Shown: positions 16,627 through 25,339, numbered from the stretch's first letter. The stretch: DNA of 34,120 nt from Deinococcales bacterium (GCA_013298595.1 JAAFIG010000044.1:1-34120); one strand, 5' to 3'. Translations and numbers: made by a program. Notes: a model not told the origin generated them from the letters alone.

Positions 16627-17520
16627 ATGGCTCGAGTTTGGTTATTCCTGTGTGTATGTTTAATTGGTTGTGTTCCGACCAATATTCCACGTTCTGAAGC
16701 GGGTAGTGCTTTGTACTTGTTATCTAACCTAAGTGGTTTGGAGGGCATTACTCGAGTATCAAGAAGTTATGGTTTGCACCCTCGGCAAGTACTGGATATT
16801 TACACACCTAACCAAGCATCAAGCACAACTCGAGGTGCCATTATTTTTGGTTATGGTGGTGGTTACAAAGATGGTAACCGCGATGAGTACCGCTTTATTG
16901 GTGAAACTTTCTCGAGTTTAGGTTTTGTCACCATTATTTACGATTACCGCTTATACCCCGAAGTACAATTCCCAACCTATCTCGAGGATGCTGCCAGTGT
17001 GATGCGTTGGGTTTTTGACCATGCAGCCGAATATAGGCTTAACTTAGAGCGTCTGATTCTGGCTGGACATAGCGCAGGTGCCCATATTGCTGCGATGCTG
17101 GCAACCAACCCTACATATCTCGAGCGAGTTAACTTAAAACCTCGAGCTATTGCTTTGGTTGTTTGTTTAGCGGGTGGTTATGATTTTTGGAACGAACAAA
17201 CAGGGTTTATTTCCGCAGACATAGCCGCAGTCATGCAAGGTGCGCCACCCGCTGCTACCCAACCGATTCGGTTTTTAACAGGTGCAGAACCGCCAATGCT
17301 TTTGATGCACGGACAAGCCGATACGATTTTACCCATTGCCCAAGCTCGCGTTTTCGCTCAACGAGCCAAACGCCTTGGCATGGATATCACCATGTTCGAG
17401 TACAGCGGCGACCATGCCAGTACAGTCATTGATTTAGCTGCACCACTGCGTTTTCGCTCGAGTCAATACCGAGATTTTATCAAGTTTTTGCAAACGAAGG
17501 GTTTGTTACAGACCAAATAA
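16627..17520 (+). CDS. Lipoprotein alpha/beta-hydrolase (esterase)
   Basis: 297 residues. A lipobox LIGC (Cys15) predicts a lipid-anchored protein on the outside. The alpha/beta-hydrolase core has the nucleophile elbow GHSAG (S149), acid HGQAD (D232) and base GDHAS (H263), and FGYGGGY (74-80) in the oxyanion-hole place of the HGGG of the hormone-sensitive-lipase group. It resembles carboxylesterases and BD-FAE-like enzymes; substrate unknown. ATG 16627 follows TAAAAT (16615-16620) by six bases; the GTG at 16621 is less likely. The 3' end overlaps the convergent Uma2 pseudogene by 41 bases. Confidence 0.85.
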   Translation: MARVWLFLCVCLIGCVPTNIPRSEAGSALYLLSNLSGLEGITRVSRSYGLHPRQVLDIYTPNQASSTTRGAIIFGYGGGYKDGNRDEYRFIGETFSSLGFVTIIYDYRLYPEVQFPTYLEDAASVMRWVFDHAAEYRLNLERLILAGHSAGAHIAAMLATNPTYLERVNLKPRAIALVVCLAGGYDFWNEQTGFISADIAAVMQGAPPAATQPIRFLTGAEPPMLLMHGQADTILPIAQARVFAQRAKRLGMDITMFEYSGDHASTVIDLAAPLRFRSSQYRDFIKFLQTKGLLQTK

Positions 17521-18024
17521 TTGGGTCGTTTGGGAACGCCAAACAAGCAGTTGGTGCCGCATCTTTGACAGTAAAACTTGTGGCATACCGAGTGCCATCA
17601 GGGTCGCGGTACACCTCGAGCTGCATTTGCTCGAGGTTCAAAATCCAGTATTCGATAATGTTATCTCGGGCGTACAAAGCTAGTTTGGTTTCACGGTCTC
17701 GAGCCAAAATGCTGTTGGACACTTCGATGATTAAATGAATGTCTTCTGGTAGTGGTAATCGAGTGCGTGGCGTACCGAGTTTAAGCAAAGCAATATCTGG
17801 GTCTGGTCTGCCATCTTGAGGTAATTGGATAGTGTTTTGCGAAATTGTCACAGCTCGAGTTTGAAATAAAGCATTGATTGTGTCGTATAAATCTTTTATA
17901 AATGTGGTGGGTTCGTGTCTGATTTCCTCATAATTTGACCATCAAGTAATTCGACCCGATCCTCGGGCGTTAAAAACCCATTGCGCCAGAGTTCGTCGTA
18001 ACGCGCCCCTGAAAAACGTATCAT
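17480..18024 (-). pseudogene. Uma2 family endonuclease, broken by a frameshift
   Basis: Uma2 (DUF820) proteins have a restriction-endonuclease-like fold and occur in many copies in some phyla. The N-terminal part starts at ATG 18024 with MIRFSGARYDELWRNGFL followed by VELLDG, then hits a stop (17896-17898). The C-terminal part continues in another frame: FIKDLYDTINALFQTRAV, then GRPDPDIALL, LIIEVS, KLALYAR and LEVYRDP, all family landmarks. Joining the two needs a one-base shift around 17899-17935. Either a real pseudogene or a sequencing error. A CTCGAG copy (18025-18030) directly abuts the start codon. It overlaps the end of the convergent esterase gene. Confidence 0.7.
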
Positions 18025-18126
18025 CTCGAGTTGTGCAGCTGCCTTTGTGGTGGCTCGAGTATGGCTGTCATAACGAAAGCATAGGCACTTTGCTTGGTTT
18101 TTGCCAGCTCAGTGTAAGCTCCCCTC

Positions 18127-18155
18127 TTGACATGGAAGCGCTTCCTCGACAAACT
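18127..18155 (+). promoter_or_regulatory. Pullulanase promoter with LacI-type operator in its spacer
   Basis: TTGACA (18127-18132), a 17-base spacer and a weak -10 CAAACT (18150-18155). Inside the spacer is the perfect palindrome GGAAGCGCTTCC (18134-18145), which in context TGGAAGCGCTTCCT is close to the sites bound by LacI-family sugar regulators (central CG, cre/MalR-like). A repressor there would block polymerase, which fits a glucan-degrading enzyme. The regulator gene is not in the window. Confidence 0.6.
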
Positions 18156-18182
18156 AGAGCATCCTCAGTCAACCCCACAGCG

Positions 18183-18223
18183 CTCGAGTTCAACTCGAGG
18201 GTTTTGACTCGAGTTATTGGAGG
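18183..18223 (+). promoter_or_regulatory. Pullulanase leader with three CTCGAG copies and Shine-Dalgarno
   Basis: Three CTCGAG copies within 31 bases (18183, 18194, 18208) precede GGAGG (18219-18223), three bases before ATG. In RNA, copies one and two can pair (6 bp, 5-base loop), or copies two and three can pair as AACTCGAG/CTCGAGTT (8 bp, 8-base loop). The two structures exclude each other and lie just before the ribosome site. Confidence 0.45.
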
Positions 18224-18226
18224 CGT

Positions 18227-21200
18227 ATGAAAAAATTGATAGTCGTTTTAGCGTTCTTGGTTGGTTTGGCACTGGCATTTACCAGTGCTCAGAGCAACCG
18301 AATTGTGACTTTGCCAGGCACAATTCAAAAAGTTTTAGGTGGTAAAGATTGGACTCCGTCGGATGAAACTACCCGTATGACCGAAGTCAGTGCCGATGTA
18401 TACGAATTTGTAGCAGCTTTCCCCAAAGGCAAGTACGAATACAAAGTCGCCATTAATGGCACTTGGGACGAAAACTACGGCAAAAATGGTGAAAAAGGCG
18501 GCGGAAATTTAACACTTGATGTTCCAGATGACAATACTATTGTCAAATTTGTGTTTAACTACGCAACAAAGAAAATTATGGACAGCCTAAACAACCCCAC
18601 TGAAGTTACTGCACCAACCACTGTGCCACCTCGAGCTACCGCAGCATCGGCTCTGATTGCCGAAGGTACCACCCGGTTTATTGTGCATTACAAACGCACC
18701 AGAGGCGATTACGAAAATTGGAATTTATGGGTCTGGGCTGATGGCGCAGATGGTAAATCCTATAAATTTAATAGCAGTGACGATTTTGGTCAGGTTGCCA
18801 CTTTGGATTTACCCGTGGCTGTGGCAAAAGTGAATTTCATTGTTCGACTTGGCGATTGGCAAGCCAAAGATGTCGAAGTAGATCGTTTTGCCGAAGTCAG
18901 CAATGGCAAAGCCGAAATTTGGTTACTGCAAGGTAACAAAGAAGTATTTAACTCCCGAGCTAAAGTAGATGCCTTTGCTGCCAGCGCAGCCCCACCAAGG
19001 GGCGAACCTGCTTTCTTGGATAGCCCAAGTGTCATCCGAGCTTGGATTCCAAAAGCCGCTGACCCAGCCAGTTTTAATGGCAAAATTGCAATCACCATGA
19101 ACGGCAAACCACTCGCTATCAAATCAATTGGTGCAGGTAGCGCCCCTGTGTTGGCAAACACCGATAGCGTAGACCCAACTAAAGTGGTATTGCCAGGCAC
19201 AATCCAAGGTGCATTGGGCGGCTCCGATTGGAACCCCAATGGCGATATCACCCGAATGACCGAAATCTCGAGTGGCGTTTTTGAATTTGTGGCAGCTTTC
19301 CCCAAAGGCAATTATGAGTACAAAGTCGCTAGGGGTGGCGCTTGGACAGAAAATTACGGTGCAGACTTTGCCCCAGACGGTGGCAACATCACCTTAACTG
19401 TTCCAACCGATGGTACCATTGTGCGTTTTGTGGTGGATTTCAACAAAAAAACCATCAAAGATAGCCTTAATAACAAAGAAATTACCGCACCAACCACCGT
19501 ACCAGCTCGAGCCGCTGTGGCAGCCAAACCAACCACAGGACCTGTGCAAGTACTGGCAATTAATCTCGAGAAACCCATCACCCCTAAAGACATTAATCAA
19601 TTTATCGAAATGAAAATCGAAGGCGATTTGCCACGCACCGTGTACGCTCGAGAAGTGCTGGACAGCAAAGATTACCAATACACCAAAGATGACCTTGGAA
19701 ATCGGTATAGCAAAAACCAAACTGTGTTTAAGGTTTGGAGTCCTGTGGCAAAAAGTGCTGAACTCTTTATTTTTGATAACTTAATAGACGGACCATCGGA
19801 AATTATTGACATGCAACGCGGCGCAAACGGAGTTTGGTTCTCTACAGTCAAAGGCGATTTGCACGGCAAATACTACCAATACCGTTTTAAGAGCTACAAC
19901 GAAACAAGAGTGGCTGCCGATGTTAATTCCTACGCTGCCAGTGCCGACTCCACCCGTAGTATGGTCGTGGATTTAAGCCGCACCAACCCCAAAAATTGGA
20001 CATTGCCCAAACCAATCCAACGCCCACAAACCGAGAGCATTCTCTACGAATTACATGTCCGCGATTTAACTTCCGATGCCTCGAGTGGCGTTCCAGAAAA
20101 TCTGCGCGGCAAATACTTAGGCTTTGCTCGCACAGGCACAAAAACCTCGAGCGGTGCCAGCACAGGTTTGGATTACCTGAAAAACCTTGGTGTCACCGAT
20201 TTGCACATCCTGCCAATTCAGAATTTCAACCCAAAAAACAGCGGTGTATATAACTGGGGTTACGAAACCAATTTGTTCAACATGCCCGAAGAACAATACA
20301 GCACCGATCCAAACGACCCAGTCAAAACCATTGTTGAAACCAAAACCATGTTCCAAGCCATTCGTAATGCAGGTATGCGTGTGGTCATGGATGTTGTCTA
20401 TAACCACACTGTACCCGCCAAAGGCGAAGAAAGTGCCTTCTGGGAGACCGTGCCGTACTATTACTTCCGCACCAACGACCAAGGACAAGTCCTTAACGAA
20501 TCTGGCGTTGGCAACGCCCTGCACGACGACCGCCCAATGGTTCGCAAATACATCCGCGACAGCGTTGTTTTCTGGACGAAAGAATACGGCGTAGATGGTT
20601 TTCGATTCGACCTGATTGGTATGTTCACCAAAGGCACCGTCGAAGATTTCACCAAAGCCCTTCGCAACATCCGCCCAGACATCGTACTTTACGGCGAACC
20701 TTGGACGGGTGGCGGACCGACCCGTTTTGGCAAAGGCAGCCAACGCGGCACCGAATTTGCTGTTTTCAACGATAACATCCGTAACGCCATGCGCGGCGAC
20801 CTCGACGGTACCAAAGCAGGTTTTGTCATGGGTGGTTTAACCAGCCTGACCAGCATCAAAAAAGGCATTGTTGGCAGCATCAACTACGGTGACAACATCT
20901 CCGATTTCACCGACAGCCCACTCGAGACCATCAACTACATCTCGGCTCATGACAACTTAACCCTCTGGGATAAACTCGACAAAACCATGACCGACGCACC
21001 AGGCAGCCTCAAAGCTCGAGCTGTACAACTTGGCGGCGCAATTGTACTCACCAGCCAAGGCGTGCCATTCCTCGAGGGTGGTGTCGAAATTGGACGCACC
21101 AAAGGCGGCAACAATAACAGTTACAACGCAGGCGACGGAGCCAACAAATACGATTGGACAAGAGCCGCCAGTTTCAAACCCGTCGAAAATTATTACAAAG

Positions 21201-21520
21201 GCTTAATTGCTATTCGTAAAGCCCACCCAGCGTTCAAAATGAGCAGCGCTGATATGATCCGCAAGCACCTCAAATTCTTACCAGACTCGAGCTTACCCAA
21301 TGGCGTAGTCGCATACACCCTCGATGGCGCAGCTGCCAAAGACAGTTGGAAACGCATCGTGGTTATATTGCACGGCACAAAGAATGAACAAACCATGCAA
21401 TTACCAGCAGGCACATGGAACATCGCCGCTAACGGCACACAAGCCAGCAACGGCAGCTTAGGCAAAGTATCAGGAAGCCTGAAACTCGAGCCATTAAGCG
21501 CGTACATTCTTTACCAATAA
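18227..21520 (+). CDS. pulA: Secreted type I pullulanase, multidomain
   Basis: 1097 residues. It should cut alpha-1,6 links in pullulan and branched starch outside the cell. Order: signal peptide (1-21, ending TSAQS); X25-like starch domain (about 25-115); CBM41-like domain (about 145-250); a beta segment (about 260-310); a second X25-like copy (about 318-410); CBM48 (about 490-570); GH13 barrel with the pullulanase motif YNWGY (675-679), nucleophile D795 in GFRFD, acid E824 in YGEPW and D909 in AHDN; C-terminal beta domain. The two X25-like copies look roughly two-thirds identical by eye. The gene has its own LacI-type promoter, leader and terminator. The GH31 gene at 25.8 kb would finish the products. 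Confidence 0.95.
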   Translation: MKKLIVVLAFLVGLALAFTSAQSNRIVTLPGTIQKVLGGKDWTPSDETTRMTEVSADVYEFVAAFPKGKYEYKVAINGTWDENYGKNGEKGGGNLTLDVPDDNTIVKFVFNYATKKIMDSLNNPTEVTAPTTVPPRATAASALIAEGTTRFIVHYKRTRGDYENWNLWVWADGADGKSYKFNSSDDFGQVATLDLPVAVAKVNFIVRLGDWQAKDVEVDRFAEVSNGKAEIWLLQGNKEVFNSRAKVDAFAASAAPPRGEPAFLDSPSVIRAWIPKAADPASFNGKIAITMNGKPLAIKSIGAGSAPVLANTDSVDPTKVVLPGTIQGALGGSDWNPNGDITRMTEISSGVFEFVAAFPKGNYEYKVARGGAWTENYGADFAPDGGNITLTVPTDGTIVRFVVDFNKKTIKDSLNNKEITAPTTVPARAAVAAKPTTGPVQVLAINLEKPITPKDINQFIEMKIEGDLPRTVYAREVLDSKDYQYTKDDLGNRYSKNQTVFKVWSPVAKSAELFIFDNLIDGPSEIIDMQRGANGVWFSTVKGDLHGKYYQYRFKSYNETRVAADVNSYAASADSTRSMVVDLSRTNPKNWTLPKPIQRPQTESILYELHVRDLTSDASSGVPENLRGKYLGFARTGTKTSSGASTGLDYLKNLGVTDLHILPIQNFNPKNSGVYNWGYETNLFNMPEEQYSTDPNDPVKTIVETKTMFQAIRNAGMRVVMDVVYNHTVPAKGEESAFWETVPYYYFRTNDQGQVLNESGVGNALHDDRPMVRKYIRDSVVFWTKEYGVDGFRFDLIGMFTKGTVEDFTKALRNIRPDIVLYGEPWTGGGPTRFGKGSQRGTEFAVFNDNIRNAMRGDLDGTKAGFVMGGLTSLTSIKKGIVGSINYGDNISDFTDSPLETINYISAHDNLTLWDKLDKTMTDAPGSLKARAVQLGGAIVLTSQGVPFLEGGVEIGRTKGGNNNSYNAGDGANKYDWTRAASFKPVENYYKGLIAIRKAHPAFKMSSADMIRKHLKFLPDSSLPNGVVAYTLDGAAAKDSWKRIVVILHGTKNEQTMQLPAGTWNIAANGTQASNGSLGKVSGSLKLEPLSAYILYQ

Positions 21521-21533
21521 GATTTCAAACATT

Positions 21534-21566
21534 GAGGAGCACAGCAATGGCTGTGCTCCTCTTTTT
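21534..21566 (+). terminator. Rho-independent terminator of pulA
   Basis: A perfect 12-base stem GAGGAGCACAGC (21534-21545) and GCTGTGCTCCTC (21550-21561), loop AATG, followed by five T, 13 bases after the pulA stop. Confidence 0.95.
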
Positions 21567-21611
21567 AGAGTTCTTGAATCAGTTTTTGTCCACTAATGTC
21601 TCTGGGTATTT

Positions 21612-21830
21612 TCACGCTGCCCTGACCAGCATTAATTCGTCTTTGACATAGTGCATTTGTACCAATTTTGGCTGTTCTTCGACAGTATCAAAAAAGCAAT
21701 CTATCGCCTCACGAATATTATCTTTTAGTTTTTCCCAAGAATCAGCTTGTGTGAAAATAGCATGACCTAGCGCTCGAGCGTTAAAACCGCCTTCTTCAGC
21801 ATCTCGAATTTCAAAAATAAGTTCGCGCAC
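21612..21830 (-). CDS. HicB-like small protein (orphan)
   Basis: 72 residues. The pattern MRELIFEIRDAEEGGFNARA followed by ALGHAIFTQADSWEKLKDNI and a DCFFD tail matches the short HicB-like group often mislabelled 2-oxoisovalerate dehydrogenase. HicB proteins are antitoxins to the RNase HicA; no HicA frame is found on either side, so this may act alone or with a distant partner. The start is GTG 21830, seven bases after TAAACT (minus strand 21838-21843). Confidence 0.7.
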   Translation of the reverse strand: MRELIFEIRDAEEGGFNARALGHAIFTQADSWEKLKDNIREAIDCFFDTVEEQPKLVQMHYVKDELMLVRAA

Positions 21831-21897
21831 GACAAGTAGTTTAGCTTCTTTTATAAGGCTTGTAAAATCTCGAGGATAAAACCAGCAATGACATTAA

Positions 21898-22596
21898 CTA
21901 AGCTAAAAGCTGTTCTGCCAAAGACAACGCCTCGAGATCAACCGCGTTACTAACTTGGTAAAATGCCTTTTCAAAAGCAATTCGAGTTTCAGGTTCTTGC
22001 AAGAATTGCAGAATACTTGGTATCACATTTTTTGGTACAAACGAATTAAAACCCTTGCCAAGGGCGATCATTGTTAAATGTCTATTCACAAAACTAGCTA
22101 AAGTAACAGGTTGTACATCTCGCCAAAGCACTAAAAAATCCCGAGGATTGATTTGGGTACAGCATATGGCTGCAAAAACCGTTTCAGGATCATTGTTTTG
22201 TTGTAATTCGAGCTGCCACCAAGTTTGTAAAAAGACTTCGATTGCCTCCTTTTCCTCGAGTTGCCAATTAAACCAATCAGCAGAACTGAGTTTACCTAAA
22301 ATTGTTTCATAATCTGGGAATTCCCACTGGTGTTGAGCAACCAATTCAAGTAAGCGTGGTAAGACAAATTGAAAATCTTTACTTTCACCACAGGTCAATA
22401 AAACATGGGAGGCAAAAGGTTGCAGTTCCTTAGCAGTTAAATCCCGCAGTGCTTTTTGTCCAAGAATATCTAATTCTAATTGATCCATACAATGCGGAAT
22501 GCAGCAAGGCATTTGTGCATTAAAGCAATATTTTGAAAACACACTGTATAAATTCTCGAGTGCACTATCTAACTTGTTTTGTCCATATTTCATCAT
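21898..22596 (-). CDS. Conserved unknown with CCxxxC cluster
   Basis: 232 residues, mainly helical. Near the N-terminus a Cys-rich patch FNAQMPCCIPHC (about 25-36) is followed by LRDLTAKELQPFASHVLLTC and DFQFVLPRLLEL. I recall uncharacterised proteins of many bacteria with this order but know no function. A metal site from CCxxxC is possible. The start is ATG 22596 or the next ATG (22593); TATGCT lies nine bases upstream. Divergent from the next gene, 76 bases apart. Confidence 0.65.
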   Translation of the reverse strand: MMKYGQNKLDSALENLYSVFSKYCFNAQMPCCIPHCMDQLELDILGQKALRDLTAKELQPFASHVLLTCGESKDFQFVLPRLLELVAQHQWEFPDYETILGKLSSADWFNWQLEEKEAIEVFLQTWWQLELQQNNDPETVFAAICCTQINPRDFLVLWRDVQPVTLASFVNRHLTMIALGKGFNSFVPKNVIPSILQFLQEPETRIAFEKAFYQVSNAVDLEALSLAEQLLA

Positions 22597-22672
22597 TGCT
22601 GGAGTAGCATAAACTTAGTATGGTGTCTTGTCATACGTACAATAGCAGAGTGTTTCTTGTTAAATTCTATAT

Positions 22673-23293
22673 ATGAATTCTTATGCCGCCCATCGCCTCG
22701 AAGTGCTCGAGAAATTTGCTCAAGCTGTGCAACTCGAGGATGCCGCCGAGGTTTTTGTTTCCCCTTCTGGTTTGTATCAACTCGAGGTAACCAAGTTTTC
22801 AACTGGCGCAGATACATGGAATTATTCTCGAGGTGTGGTGTCTCGAGTTGAGGATGGTGTGCTAATCGCGGATATCAAACGCAATTACGGGGCGTTTTGG
22901 CATTCTTGGGTGGTGCAACCTAATGGTCTCGAGTTTTTATTGTGTGGCGAGGATTATCAGGGTTATAACGTGATTGCTCTAAACACCGCCGAGAATCATG
23001 GTTTCTTTTCGGCTGAAGGACTCGAGGGACGAGGTTTTTGCTGGGCGGCAGTGCATCCTTCGCCTGATGGTTTGACCTTAGCGGTTGAGGGTTGTTACTG
23101 GGCGTGCCCATATGAGCTGGTGTTTTACGATTTTGCTTATCCGACGGTGTTGCCGCTGCCTGAATTAGCTCGACCTGAACTATCAGAAGATGATTTTTTT
23201 GTTGTCACTGGTTGGCAGGATAACCAAACATTTGAGTTCACTGTTGGTCAATCTCAAGCCGAGCAGAAACCACAAATTTGGCAACGCGATTAA
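22673..23293 (+). CDS. Conserved unknown, Trp/Tyr-rich beta protein
   Basis: 206 residues, no signal peptide, beta-rich. Conspicuous stretches are NYGAFWHSWV, FLLCGEDYQGYNV, GFCWAAVHPSPDG and GCYWACPYELVFYDF, which resemble a recurring unannotated protein family with repeat-like strands (a WD40-like blade pattern is possible). Function unknown. ATG 22673 follows TAAATT (22661-22666) by six bases. It ends four bases from the convergent protease gene. The first 60 codons hold five CTCGAG copies, one of the densest coding stretches here. Confidence 0.65.
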   Translation: MNSYAAHRLEVLEKFAQAVQLEDAAEVFVSPSGLYQLEVTKFSTGADTWNYSRGVVSRVEDGVLIADIKRNYGAFWHSWVVQPNGLEFLLCGEDYQGYNVIALNTAENHGFFSAEGLEGRGFCWAAVHPSPDGLTLAVEGCYWACPYELVFYDFAYPTVLPLPELARPELSEDDFFVVTGWQDNQTFEFTVGQSQAEQKPQIWQRD

Positions 23294-23297
23294 ATCT

Positions 23298-24380
23298 TTA
23301 TTGTGTCACACGGTTGAGTACAAATTTCAGTTCGACGGGGCGTTTGTTGCGCCAGACACTGAGTGTGACCGTATCGCCCGGGCGACGTTTTGCTACTTGT
23401 TGAATCACGTCGTAGCGCCCTTGGACAGTGGTGTTACCCACTTTGAGAATGATGTCGCCTAAACGAGTGACTCGTCCGTCACGGTCGCGTTCAGAGCCAC
23501 GTAAACCTGCTCGAGCGGCGGCACTACCTGGGTTGACATCAAGTACCAGTGCGCCTTTGCTCGAGTTTAAACCCACTTCTTTAACAGCAAAAGGCTCGAG
23601 TTCGGAGACATCGCGCAAGTCTGCTCCCAGTTTGCCACGTTGTGAAACACCAAATTTCTCGAGATCTGAGAGACTTTGTTGCACCAAGGGTGCAGGAATA
23701 GCCAGTCCGATTTTGCCTGTGGCAGTAAGGCTGCTTTCTAAGTTGGCATCCACCACACCGATTAAGAAACCTTTGCTGTCCAGTACAGGTCCGCCGCTGT
23801 TCCCACTTTCAATATTAGCATCGGTCAGCATCATCTCGGGGATTTCAATGCCAATTTCATCAGGGAATTCTTCGATGCGGTTAAAACTCGAGACCACACC
23901 TGTGGAAATATTATTGGGTTTGCGTTGTGGGCTGCCTAGGACAATGGTTTTTTGTCCAGAGAGCACTTCGGGATTGCTCGAGAATTTAATGATGGCTGGT
24001 GCGGTGATGCCTTGGACTGTCAGTACGGCGATGTCAATGCCACTGTCGTAAGCTTGGATTTCGGCACGGAATTGTCTGCCATCCCAAAGTCGAATTTGCA
24101 CACTAACAGGGTTGTTATTGATGGCATGGTAATTGGTCACGATTTTATTAGCAGTGTAAAAAAATCCTGTTGAGTACACATTGGCATCTTCGCCTTGCTG
24201 TACCGATTCGGGTGCACCTTTAGAAATAACAGTTACAACTGCCTTGATGTTACGGCTTTTCACTTCAACGTTATTAATTTCGTCTGGGGTAACCAGCCGA
24301 GATTGCGCTGCGGTGAAGCCAGAATAATAGCCAATACCGACTGCCAAAATAAATGCTAGAAGTACACCAAGTCGCCACAC
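23298..24380 (-). CDS. Trypsin-like serine protease with PDZ domain (HtrA/DegP type)
   Basis: 360 residues. Residues 1-25 are a signal peptide or membrane anchor. The protease domain (about 40-240) has the triad H85 (TNYHAI), D116 (GIDIAVL) and S195 (SGNSGGP). A PDZ domain fills about 255-355 (VNPGSAAARAGL, GDIILKVGNTTV). HtrA proteins degrade misfolded exported proteins. The start is GTG 24380, six bases after TACACT (minus strand 24387-24392), again leaderless type. A member of the two-domain (one PDZ) group. Confidence 0.92.
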   Translation of the reverse strand: MWRLGVLLAFILAVGIGYYSGFTAAQSRLVTPDEINNVEVKSRNIKAVVTVISKGAPESVQQGEDANVYSTGFFYTANKIVTNYHAINNNPVSVQIRLWDGRQFRAEIQAYDSGIDIAVLTVQGITAPAIIKFSSNPEVLSGQKTIVLGSPQRKPNNISTGVVSSFNRIEEFPDEIGIEIPEMMLTDANIESGNSGGPVLDSKGFLIGVVDANLESSLTATGKIGLAIPAPLVQQSLSDLEKFGVSQRGKLGADLRDVSELEPFAVKEVGLNSSKGALVLDVNPGSAAARAGLRGSERDRDGRVTRLGDIILKVGNTTVQGRYDVIQQVAKRRPGDTVTLSVWRNKRPVELKFVLNRVTQ

Positions 24381-24445
24381 TGGGTTAGTGTACTGCTTCT
24401 TGGTAAATCATTGCACAAGGGCAGATGAGACCAAAGCAATAAGCT

Positions 24446-24799
24446 TTAAGGTTGCCCCTCGAGTTGAGTTGTGCCGTCTTGGGTAATGCAGGAGAACGGT
24501 TCGCTTCGGGGTTTATTGGCAGTGTCTTTGTAGTTTACAGTGCCTTTCCAAGCAAAAGTTGTGCTACTCAGGGTTTGTACGGTTTTACTACTCGGGAATT
24601 CTGCTGTTGCTGGGGCGGCTAAACCTGTTTTGACGAGGTCTTCGCATTGCTGTACAAAAACGTAAGAATCGTAGGCAATGTCGTTACTCGAGGCATTGCC
24701 ACGTAATAAGAAAAAGGCGATTGCGCCAATAACAACAAGACCTACAATAACTAAAGTGATTTGATTGGTTTTATTATTTGCTACACTGGGTTGACTCAT
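24446..24799 (-). CDS. Small single-pass membrane protein, unknown
   Basis: 117 residues. Residues 14-33 are one hydrophobic helix; about 80 residues would lie outside, with two cysteines. The C-terminal part (FAWKGTVNYKDTANKPRSEPF, then SCITQDG) resembles small conserved extracytoplasmic domains but I cannot name one. A strong Shine-Dalgarno sequence AGGAGGT lies eight bases before ATG 24799. A 17-bp palindrome shared with lepB lies 81 bp upstream. Confidence 0.65.
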   Translation of the reverse strand: MSQPSVANNKTNQITLVIVGLVVIGAIAFFLLRGNASSNDIAYDSYVFVQQCEDLVKTGLAAPATAEFPSSKTVQTLSSTTFAWKGTVNYKDTANKPRSEPFSCITQDGTTQLEGQP

Positions 24800-24879
24800 G
24801 TTTGTGGACCTCCTGATGGGTTCGGGGATGTTATATTTTTTGCCGATTATCGGACTCTACCAGAGGTTTAACTGGGAGG

Positions 24880-24896
24880 GTGTGCAATTTGCACAC
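24880..24896. promoter_or_regulatory. Perfect 17-bp palindrome, operator-like
   Basis: GTGTGCAA-T-TTGCACAC lies in the 174-bp gap between divergent genes (starts 24799 and 24974). It matches the site in the lepB promoter at 15 of 17 positions. Confidence 0.5.
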
Positions 24897-24973
24897 GAGT
24901 ACCCAAATTGTGCTTCTCGAGTCTGGGTATTTACGTATCTTGATTTGATTTTTAGTGTGATACATTCAAGAAT

Positions 24974-25339
24974 ATGTACATGAAAAGATTTTTTCTAACA
25001 ATAGTGGTTTTGCTGAGTACAAGTTTGGCTGCTGTACCACTCGAGCAATCATGGCAACAAAAGAATGGACTGGCAAGGCTGGTTTTTGCGGCTGGTAAGC
25101 TCAGTGGTCATGCTGGGTGTAATGCTCTTTTTGCAAGTTATCAAACCAATGGCTCGAGTATTGAAATTTCTGGTGTTGCTACGACCAAAATTGCTTGTGA
25201 AAAAACCCGAATGAGCCAAGAAGCCATATTCTTAACAGCTCTGGATGGTGTAAAACGCTTTTTTGTCAGTTCGGATGGTCAGCGTTTAACGTTGCTTGGA
25301 AAAAGTGCATTGCGTTTTGTTATAAAAAGTAACCCATGA
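24974..25339 (+). CDS. META-domain protein (HslJ-like), secreted
   Basis: 121 residues with a signal peptide (about 1-20, LLSTSLAAVP). The rest is a META domain: LSGHAGCNALFASYQTNG, then TTKIACEKTRMSQE and FLTALDGVKRF, matching the family pattern GxxGCNxxxGxY and T-x-MACxxxxMxxE. HslJ-type proteins are envelope-associated and linked to stress; mechanism unknown. Start ATG 24974 (TACATT seven bases upstream) or ATG 24980. Its stop overlaps the next ATG (25336), so the two are translationally coupled. Confidence 0.8.
   Translation: MYMKRFFLTIVVLLSTSLAAVPLEQSWQQKNGLARLVFAAGKLSGHAGCNALFASYQTNGSSIEISGVATTKIACEKTRMSQEAIFLTALDGVKRFFVSSDGQRLTLLGKSALRFVIKSNP

Noticed and set aside
16230-16697. 155-residue plus-strand open frame
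   Set aside because: Ser/Thr/Cys-rich composition with no homology pattern; the minus-strand gene 16241-16570 has a signal sequence and a perfectly spaced start box.
20117-20743. 208-residue open frame on the minus strand
   Set aside because: It lies wholly inside the pullulanase catalytic domain and shows no family pattern; it is a shadow.
21521-21611. HicA toxin next to the HicB-like gene
   Set aside because: The region holds only the pullulanase terminator and a short spacer; no HicA-like frame is present on either side.
23428-24051. 207-residue open frame on the plus strand
   Set aside because: It is antisense to the trypsin-like protease, whose triad and PDZ domain are clear.
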